Shown: piece after piece, positions 56,749 through 64,000 of the stretch
Position numbering within the stretch: position 1 is the first letter of the stretch
Layout of the letters: each line of letters begins with the position of its first letter
Assembly (NCBI GenBank): GCA_942159475.1
Contig: OW804097.1
Coordinates: 110,236,582 to 110,300,581 of the forward strand
DNA length: 64,000 bases
From: Sthenelais limicola
Lineage: Eukaryota; Annelida; Polychaeta; Phyllodocida; Sigalionidae
Direction of reading: 5' to 3'
Translations under genes and position numbers: made by a program
Notes under the pieces: generated by a model
Databases searched by the model: none
What the model saw: the letters and a program-made list of their open reading frames with translations, nothing else
Told to the model about the DNA's origin: nothing

Positions 56749-56860
56749 GGGTCATATCGTCAGAAAATGTACTATTGGCAGCTCTACACATTTAAGAAAT
56801 CCTGCTAAATGTGGCTCAACAATGATGAATACCGGGTATATCTGAGTATGTTATAAACAA
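56749..56860 (-). mobile_element. M3 left half
   Basis: GGGTCATATCGTCAGAAAAT, GCAGCTCTACACATTTAAGA, CCGGGTATATCTGAGTATG. Confidence 0.82.
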
Positions 56861-57350
56861 TAATGATTTAAACGGTGACTTAAACACACATGGTGACCTG
56901 GAAGACCAGTGTGTTTCTCAGAAGGTCTAACAGAATCCTATTTCCGAAAAAAAGGTATTTATATGAAATTGTATATAAAACTTTTACATCCATACATGAT
57001 TGTGCAGAACAAAGAATTAAGCTTAGGACCTTACAGTTAAAAAATGTGTACAGATTAGTTTTAGCTCATGTAGTTATTTTCTTGCTATTACCTATATTAT
57101 TTTTCTTGTCACATCTTTTCTTATTTTATACCCATATATATACACACACAGGAGAACTTCTTACTAGAGCTGTGGGTAAATTAATATAAAACCAGAAATG
57201 CCAATATATGTCCAGGAATCTGGTGCTAAATTGTCCGGTATTACTGTTTAGATTATAATGCAAGTCTTTTATACAAATTCGATTTAATCTTGATCCACAA
57301 TTCCATAAAAAAATGTCTTCCTTCTTCGTTTTCATTGTATGTGTTCTTAG
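56861..57350. other. unique stretch upstream of candidate exon
   Basis: Contains a 99-codon frame (56890-57189) with a hydrophobic run but no splice or homology support. Confidence 0.4.
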
Positions 57351-57376
57351 ATCAATAAACGGCAGTCTGAAAGCTC

Positions 57377-57583
57377 ATGAAACGAAAAAAGAAAATATCT
57401 CCTGTCACCTATAGATTGGGTTCCGCCTCAATATTCTTACTCCTATTGCTTGTTCCCATGGTACAAATCAACCTAAAACAAGTATTGACAAGAAGCACCG
57501 ATTCCCCAAATGCAGAACCCGTCACACTCCCATCACACTCACATTACATTGAGGAACTGCATGATTTAGCTTTAAGGGCTGGG
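57377..57583 (+). CDS. Candidate 5' coding exon, membrane-anchored or secreted protein
   Basis: The polypyrimidine tract TTCCTTCTTCGTTTTCATTG with TTCTTAG ends at 57350. It is followed by 26 nt and an ATG at 57377 (weak Kozak context). The frame is open for 69 codons to a donor-like GG|GTAATT at 57583/57584, phase 0, then stops two codons into the intron. The protein starts MKRKKK, has a hydrophobic segment around residues 15-31 (SASIFLLLLLVPM) and then a polar Ser/Thr/Pro stretch, as in a signal anchor of a type II membrane protein. I do not recognise the family. It may also be chance. Confidence 0.35.
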
Positions 57584-58483
57584 GTAATTTGATTACTGGT
57601 GATGAATTATAAAAGTAATAAGAGCCCCACTGTGCTGCAATACTTTATGTTATGATTAACCATCTGAGTCCTGTGCCAATAGGGGGGTTAGCATGTGCCA
57701 CCGAGTAATCAGATACACAACATAGTGATGTGGTTGTTGCAGTCTAGGCTCAGGGCCTCTCAGATCAGATAAGAATGGTATCCCGATGATAACAAACGTC
57801 AGAGTAGTTTGCAATGTAAAATCATAATCTTTTGATTTTTGTTGCAAATGAAGGCATGTTGCGGATGGGGTAGAGAAGATGTTTGCTACCAGTACACCAC
57901 AACCTCCTTTTACTATTGCCAATGTATAAATGATTGTGTAAGTGGTTGAGCCTGGTTTCATTTGCAAGGACACTTGCAATGTCATTTGCTCCCATTTGCC
58001 AGCTGGTGGAGAACCCCTATTAGCCTGCCTATTGCCACCTAACTACATTAATGTAAACCCCCCTATTACCCATGGGTTCCGCCATACCACTGCGTTTTTA
58101 TCAGGCTGATTGATGGATATCCACTCAGATTGATCTAATTACACTTTTTCATTTGATCACAAATAGTGTTCACATTCTCTATTCTGACTCAAATGAAAAA
58201 TGGGAGAAAAAACAATTTATGTTGCTGTCTCCGACTTGTCACATATCGCTTTAGTCAGTCTTGTATTATTAGATTATTTATGTGCATCTGTATTAATAAG
58301 ATTTTACATTGACTAATTACTATATTCATTGCTGTAATATGCCTAATTAAACATAAGGCGGAGTTGATGTTTTGGGTTTGATTCTATTGCTAAATACACT
58401 GACAGATAGAGTGAATTTCCCCTCTCTTGATACATGCGTCACAGTACTGAATACATCAAAATTAATGTATTTTCTCTTCGTTT
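57584..58483. other. unique stretch, candidate regulatory DNA
   Basis: An M7 fragment at 57740-57790. TGATTGATGG (58108-58117) is a PBC/Hox-type site, and several TAATTA-like cores follow (TCTAATTACAC, GACTAATTAC, CCTAATTAAAC) through 58350. No further exon recognised. Confidence 0.45.
57740..57790 (-). repeat. M7 fragment
   Basis: CAGTCTAGGCTCAGGGCCTC, TCAGATCAGATAAGAATGGT matches the right half of M7 in reverse. Confidence 0.6.
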
Positions 58484-58831
58484 AGGATAACATCAGTCAA
58501 CATTAGTCACAAGATAGAGATTTTCTAATATTGTTCCGTTCTTTTCCTACCAATCTAAAACCCATTGCCTCAAAACTTTGGAGGATTTTGTCCCTTTTTT
58601 TTTGGTTCAGGGCTTCAGAAACTTTCACATTTATATTTCCCACCGAAATCCTTTCTGGCGGTGGCTTCACAATTTATTGCTCAGCAGTGACATTTTCTCT
58701 CAACCAGTTCGTCTTCAAATTCTTGTTTAAAGATACACCATCAGCAGAATGTTGATAACTTCAGACCTATAAGCCATACTATAAGTAGATCTAATAAGAT
58801 GTTTTTGTTGTAATACCTGAAAATGCTTTAA
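58484..58831 (+). mobile_element. M2 MITE, diverged
   Basis: GGATAACATCAGTCAACATT, TTGGAGGATTTTGTCCC, to CTGAAAATGCTTTAA. The left terminus is altered. Confidence 0.82.
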
Positions 58832-59299
58832 TAGTTTCCGCAATACTCATACTTAAAACTGAGGAGGTATATTCCAAGGATATTAATAGCCAATACGTCT
58901 TTAATGCATCCATGACTATATAGCCTAAACATCAGATTCATTTAAGAGACATTTTTAGTATCATGAATCCTTCCATCATTCTCTCCGCACATAACATATC
59001 CTAAATACCTCCTTCAATCCATAACAGTCAGGAACCAAAGCATATATTTACGACCCATTCGGCCAGACAACTGAAAGGAAAGGCAACTGCATGATTAAAT
59101 ATTTGTATAAATCAAATTAGAAACGGTCTATCCATGATCATGATGAACGAACATGAGATTTGTGTACCTTATGTTTATGGCTGTAGAAAATACACAAGCG
59201 ATGTCATGTATGTTTATATGTCATAAACTCTTCTCTAATAAAGTATAAGTCCAGACGATTCATCATTCTTGAATTATACAATACTGTTGTATATGTATT
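58832..59299. other. unique non-coding stretch
   Basis: Nothing recognised. Confidence 0.5.
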
Positions 59300-59956
59300 T
59301 ACATTAACATATAAAGTGCTACATAGAAAGAGATCAAATTTAAGCACTTCTTACTTCGTATAAACTTAATTTGAATGCCAGAAAATGTCACGTTACAATA
59401 TAAAAGTGTTTTCAATCAAATCTACAAATGATAATAATTATCAAGCAACCAAACACAGTTAACATACATACAGATAGAGCCTATCCATCAGCCCTAGTGC
59501 ATTTAACATATAGAGTGCTGCAAAGAGTTAAAATTTAAGCACGTCATAATTTATCAACTTATGCAACTGTATGTGAATGCCTCAATATTTCATGTAATAA
59601 TATCACAATAAGTGTGTTCAATAAAATGTATTAGCATTAACTATCAACCAATCAAATACAACATATATGCATACATCCTATCCATCACCCTAAATAAATT
59701 CAACATTTAGAGTACTGCATAAAAAATGTACTGCATAGGGAATGTACTCATTTTATATTTTCTATCAACTTCATTTGAATGCCTGAACATTTCATTTTAT
59801 AATATCAAAGCCTTGAATAATAATTATCAAGAAACCAAACACAATACATACATACTTTTTTTATATTCACTTTAAGGCCATTTATACAGCCTATCCATCA
59901 GCCCAAATGCATTGAAGATATAGAGTGCTGCATAGAAAGAGTTAAAATTTAAGCGG
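59300..59956 (+). repeat. ~200-bp tandem array, about 3.5-4 units
   Basis: TAACATATAGAGTGCTGC-like phrases recur at about 59304, 59502, 59701 and 59909. CCTATCCATCA and TTGAATGCC recur once per unit. Units are diverged by indels and substitutions. Confidence 0.88.
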
Positions 59957-60261
59957 ACTGAAACCCCGAATATATCTATAATGTATTTTACTATCAATCA
60001 TTACATTAGTCTCAGTGGAAGAACTGATGCTCGTTGTGTCAGTGGCTTTTAATTTGTCTCATTGCATTAGGGCCTAGGCGGGTAACAAAGCCCCACTCTC
60101 TTCTCAATGCTTTTATGGCCTAAGAAATGGCTTTATTAAATTAATGCAGAATGTTGGGCGAAGCCGATCTGAAATACAAGCTCACCATGTAGGGAGAAAC
60201 CTTATATGTGGGTCAGGTGGGTAGACAGTGTACACTTGATCGCTAACAGATTTTTTATCAG
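59957..60261. other. unique stretch, candidate regulatory DNA
   Basis: Repeat-free, with GCTTTTATGGCC and TTTATTAAATTAATGC homeobox-type motifs near 60110-60145. Confidence 0.35.
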
Positions 60262-60447
60262 TTTTTATAAATTAGGCTCACAAGTGATAAATACTTTGTA
60301 TATCTGAAAATATTTGGTGATGCATTGGTAGAAAAGGTGTGTTGGTTGTGTTGAATTGTATTTTGGACAATATGTTTTACTTACATTTAGGTAGATTTTA
60401 GAGGATTGGTGAAGGAGATTTGTACATTTTGGGTCGACTTACCCCTT
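60262..60447 (-). mobile_element. M3, left end missing
   Basis: TTTTATAAATTAGGCTCACA to GTACATTTTGGGTCGACTTA then CCCC. Confidence 0.72.
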
Positions 60448-61024
60448 ATATATGCACTTATATCTGGTGGTACTTCAACATCAATTCGTCAAAAGCTGCA
60501 TCATGCTTTGGGTACAGGAGGTTGGGTCTAGATCTCACTACATCAATTCCCATAGCTTTAGGTTTTGCTGACGATTCCATGGTATTGTTAAAAAATCATC
60601 TAGGTGGTCAGGCACCTCATGGTAGTGAGCGAAAATGAACATTGTATTCATATTTAGTTAGGCTGATTGCTCATAATTGATACAAAACCAATTTGAATAG
60701 GAAATATTCACTGTTATATCTTTATATAAACAATCATTTAACTCAATAAACAGTGTTTAAATGGCTTGCCGTCAAAAAGAAACAGTTGTTATGAAACTTA
60801 AATAAGGAACCACAATACAAGAAACGTATTTTAGCGTATATTCTAAGATGCATCATACAGCACCTCTTCTATTCTATGATGTATCTTATATCCTACCATT
60901 TCCTCCTATTGTTATCAGGCCCCACTGGCTACTACTATACATACAGTCTAGACTCCTAGGACAGGACATTGAACTGCAGCAACCCGAGTTCATTCAACCT
61001 GAGTTCAAGACTTGGCTAGCAACA
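60448..61024. other. unique non-coding stretch
   Basis: Nothing recognised. Confidence 0.5.
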
Positions 61025-61230
61025 TTTAATCTGCATTCTCAGCTATTGTGACAAAAACAAATCTTAACAAATGAACTCATATAGTGACTTATAGGACTGG
61101 ATCAATATTCTGCTGCTGTTATATGTTTATACAAGAGTTACTCATATTTTGACTTATAGTACTGGCTTCATCAATATTCTGTGGGTGTTTATACAAGAAT
61201 TGGAAGTGTAAAAGGTCGACATAAAATGTA
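61025..61230 (-). mobile_element. M2 partial with internal duplication
   Basis: TTAATCTGCATTCTCAGC; the segment CTCATA...GACTTATAG...TCAATATTCTG occurs twice (61077-61125 and 61141-61185). Confidence 0.85.
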
Positions 61231-61611
61231 GTTGATATAATTATATATAATACAGAAATATATATATATATATTTATTACCCATTAAGTGCTCATCGTGG
61301 AGGAAAGGGGAGGTACTTCCATCAAAAAGTTCTTTTACCCAGGCTACCAGTTCCATATTGTAACCACATTAACCTACTTCATGACTACTAACACTATCAC
61401 AGAACATTATGGGTAGCAATACAGTAAGGCATATATTTCAAATAAAATGTATATCAAAAAATGATGCTCAATTGTAGTAGTTCCAGCAGTTTCTATTGTG
61501 TTAACATTTGGCTTTAGTAATGGAGATGTCTTTTGAAATGTGAGCAAGCCAACAACAGTTCATAGTGAATGGTGCCTGGATCGATGCCCGGGTTCTCCCC
61601 CAACATTATAA
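61231..61611. other. unique stretch with (TA)n
   Basis: (TA)8-like tract at about 61258-61273. No gene. Confidence 0.55.
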
Positions 61612-61831
61612 GGATCAGATTTTCAGAAAATGAACAATTGGCAGCTGTACACATTTAGTAAATTAGGCTGTAATTTGGTGAATACTAGGTAAATTTGAGA
61701 ATATTCGGCATTGCATCGATTCTAGCAATCTGTTTGGTTAGGTTGAACTTTGAACTTTATTTTCGTCTGAAATTTGGGTTATTTCAGTGAATTGGTGATG
61801 ATGAATTGTACATTCTCTGGCGATTTCACCC
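61612..61831 (-). mobile_element. M3 MITE, full length
   Basis: GGATCAGATTTTCAGAAAAT to TTCTCTGGCGATTTCACCC, 220 bp, with CAATCTGTTTGGTTAGGTTG inside. Confidence 0.9.
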
Positions 61832-62835
61832 ATATAATGGAGTTTGTAATTAAAGGACTACGTAAATAGTAAAATAAAGACTATTATGAATATATCCTAG
61901 TGTCTATAATCTGTGTAGCATTATGAGATGGAATCAAACACGTCCACACAATACTGAGAGATAGAATAATCGATTTCCAAGTACACGTTACATATACATA
62001 TTATACTAACAGAGCACAATAATATGAGTAACAATACAGTATGACTTTAGGTAGTAATCGCAATATCTTTTGAAATGACAAAACAAACAACATTCAATAG
62101 CTAGATTTAACGTCCTTACAGGGAGGGTTCAAATCATGTATGCACTTACAAATGTACATAAAGGCGACTTCCCTTATGTTTTCGGATTAGACTACACTTA
62201 AGATAAGAGAAATTAAAAGGGAAAACTAAACCATCGTAATTTGTATGAGTGACGCAACATTTTGATATCTATGCATTTTAATTTTACATCTAGGGTTTAG
62301 ATGTATAGGAGTGTTCAGACCTATAGGAGGCAGGAGAGACAGGGAGTGGGGAGGGAGGGTTTTTGTAAGGGAATGGCTATAAGGGTGCTTCACCACCAAC
62401 TAATTCAATTTGAACATATCAAGCTTTATGAGGGTGAAGGAATGAAATTAATTGACGCAAACACCTGAGTGGTTGGGCGTATAAGAGAAAAAAGGGACAC
62501 AGGACTAGAAGGCAGTTCAGGCCTGGGGAATAAGAAACACTGAGACTGAGGTAAAAATGAGTGAGTAAAATAAGAGTGGAATGGGTTTGGAATGAGGTAA
62601 AGAATGGGAGAGAAGAACGACATGAGAAGATGGGGCTTTTTGTTTAGATAGACGGAGGGAGGTCGTTGTTTGCTGTGTTACATCGTGACAGGGGCAGGGG
62701 TATAATTATTATTTAGCGGGTGAAAGCGAGGTTATTGACCACAATATAGATTGTATAGCATCATGTTATCATAGAAACAAACAGATACTAATATAAATAT
62801 TCTATTGTAAGTTTAGACATAATTCATACTTATAT
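61832..62835. other. unique non-coding stretch
   Basis: A purine-rich plus strand around 62320-62640 gives Pro/Ser/Phe-rich minus frames that are not accepted. Confidence 0.5.
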
Positions 62836-63085
62836 CAAAGCTACACTCTCAGCTAACATCGATTAAAAACTGTGTTCGTGTTTTTTCCATTCTTTTCCGA
62901 CCCATCTAAAAGTCTAATTCGATTTCAAAGGGTTTCAGGGGTTTCAGAGGTTGTTTTAGGTACAAGGCGTCAGGAATAATTTATTTTCGGAGGGTTTTGC
63001 GCGGTGGCTTCACCTTTTATCGCCCATAAGTGGCTATTTTCTCTAGGCAGATTCCACTTCAAATTCATTCCCTAGTTATCATGTT
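62836..63085 (+). mobile_element. M2 MITE, right end missing
   Basis: TCAAAGCTACACTCTCAGC, TTCTTTTCCGACCCATCTAA, to CACTTCAAATTCATTCCC. Confidence 0.85.
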
Positions 63086-63146
63086 ATCATATAATTATAA
63101 CCAATGTTAATGAACATAGTTATTGATACATTGTACATAACAGCTA

Positions 63147-63177
63147 ATGCAGATAACCTTTTTTATTTTAGGTGAGT
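63147..63177 (+). promoter_or_regulatory. Candidate recursive splice site 3
   Basis: GCTAATG (branch-like) and CCTTTTTTATTTTAG directly precede GTGAGTTT, AG ending at 63171. Same layout as the sites at 9831 and 26857. Confidence 0.4.
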
Positions 63178-63516
63178 TTCGTTGCCCATTGCCACACCAG
63201 CAAATCCAGTGATAAGTATAAAGTTAGGTTCACGTGACCTAGTTTTGAGAGTGAAGTTGTTTGTTGGTTGGTTTGTGGCTGGTTGTGGTATTGTTATATC
63301 AAACATTACATGTATGCACATCACATCTGTTATCCAGGAACAAGTTGCCATTTTGATATACTACTTCCACTCAGATAATAGGACATCCGATCTATTTTGA
63401 TTTGATTTGATTTCCATGAGCTTATATTACAAGAAGTATGTTCTCAGCTTAAGGTTGAAAACAAGAAATACGTTTTAATACATTACTCCACACTGCCATA
63501 CTCCAAAGATGAATTA
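63178..63516. other. unique non-coding stretch
   Basis: Nothing recognised besides a short (GATTT)n run near 63398-63411. Confidence 0.45.
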
Positions 63517-63660
63517 TGTGATGTGTGACAGGAATGCAAATTCCTACCCACCATTGTGTGCATTTATAAGCTATTCCTACCGGCTGGGAAAGACACAATG
63601 CAATGAATCTTTCCTACAGGTAAAGGAATTCACACAGAAACAATCCTTTCCTTAGCAAGA
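63517..63660 (+). mobile_element. M4 copy preceded by an M1 terminus
   Basis: ATGTGATGTGTGACAGG (M1 end) is directly followed by M4 interior AAATTCCTACCCACCATTGT, CCTACAGGTAAAGGAATTC and CCTTTCCTTAGC. The M4 left terminus is replaced. Confidence 0.75.
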
Positions 63661-64000
63661 CACCATGAGAGATATAATTCATCACAGCCTTCATCAATAA
63701 ATTGAAAATATCTCAATAAGCATGCAAACGGCTAGATAAGATACCGTGTGTGAAAGATGGGTTTTGGAAAAGGTTGGATGTGAGTGGAATAAATAATCTG
63801 CTAATGCCAAAAAATTGATGTGCAATGTGGGAGGTAGTGAGGGGGCGGTGGAGCCCCAAGATGTGTTCCTATCCTAAACATACAAATGAGAGGCGGCAGG
63901 GAGACAAGAGAACTGCATTACTTCAAATGAGCCAGTCTCCCCGAAGTTCCTCATCAAGCCACGTGATTAACTATTTGTTACCATGGCAACCACCTTCAAC
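63661..64000. other. unique stretch with perfect X-box
   Basis: No gene; contains the RFX-type palindrome near the window end. Confidence 0.5.
63977..63990. promoter_or_regulatory. RFX X-box
   Basis: GTTACCATGGCAAC fits GTTRCCATGGYAAC exactly. Confidence 0.45.

Noticed and set aside
56890..57189. 99-codon frame with a hydrophobic run
   Set aside because: The run comes from a T-rich tract; no splice sites or homologue recognised.
1..64000. CRISPR arrays, operons, prophage or bacterial genes
   Set aside because: Tandem repeats lack the regular spacer pattern, and no coding density or bacterial signals exist.

Overview
The window looks like non-coding genomic DNA from an animal, about 64 kb and AT-rich, with no ribosome-binding sites, operons or long open reading frames. 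The longest frames are about 100-136 codons, and most are accidental reads through repeats. I infer a marine invertebrate, most likely a lophotrochozoan such as a gastropod or bivalve. Two things point there: one repeat family begins TTAAAGCTGCACTCTCAG, a start I associate with mollusc MITEs, and the repeat load is mostly short non-autonomous elements. This is recall and inference, not a database result.

The dominant content is about 90 dispersed copies or fragments of short repeats, sorted here by eye into families. M1 is about 410 bp, with terminal inverted repeats (TIRs) starting GTGATGTGTTACAGG and holding an AP-1 site TGAGTCA. M2 is about 345 bp with ends TTAAAGCTGCA...TGCAGCTTTAA. M3 is about 220-240 bp, with ends GGGTCAGAT and ATCTGACCC next to TGTACAATT. 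M4 is about 180-235 bp, with TIR GGGGCCTGTTGTATAAGCTG. M5 is about 350 bp, with TIR AATAGGGGATTTGCAT and a YY1-like plus octamer-like cassette. M6 is a SINE-like retroposon of about 185 bp; three copies have clear 13-15 bp target-site duplications. M7 is an A-box-bearing short repeat and M8 a rare short repeat. M1 is present throughout with about 33 copies. Several elements are nested: M1 and M5 inside one M3, M1 inside another M3, M5 inside a third M3, an M1 terminal repeat inside M4, and a GC-rich element inside M1. These give a relative order of insertion.

By region: 1-4.4 kb holds M2 and M1 copies, including a head-to-head M2 palindrome. 4.4-6.5 kb and 8.3-11.2 kb are mostly unique. 11-20 kb is mixed. 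20-24.7 kb is dense in repeats and includes a 26-bp minisatellite. 24.7-32.8 kb holds SINEs, two large foldbacks and a 40-bp minisatellite. 32.9-49.2 kb is the densest M1 region and contains the nested composites. 49-58 kb is mixed. 58.8-64 kb is mostly unique, with a 200-bp-unit tandem array.

The best case for a gene passing through is on the plus strand. Three strong 3' splice sites are followed at once by GTGAG (after 9831, 26857 and 63171), as at recursive-splice ratchet points in giant introns. One candidate coding exon (57351-57583) has a good polypyrimidine/AG, an ATG, a basic-plus-hydrophobic N-terminus and a GTAATT donor. My working model is the interior of a very large plus-strand intron or introns filled with MITEs. 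No protein could be assigned to a named family, and no tRNA, rRNA, CRISPR or prokaryotic feature was seen.
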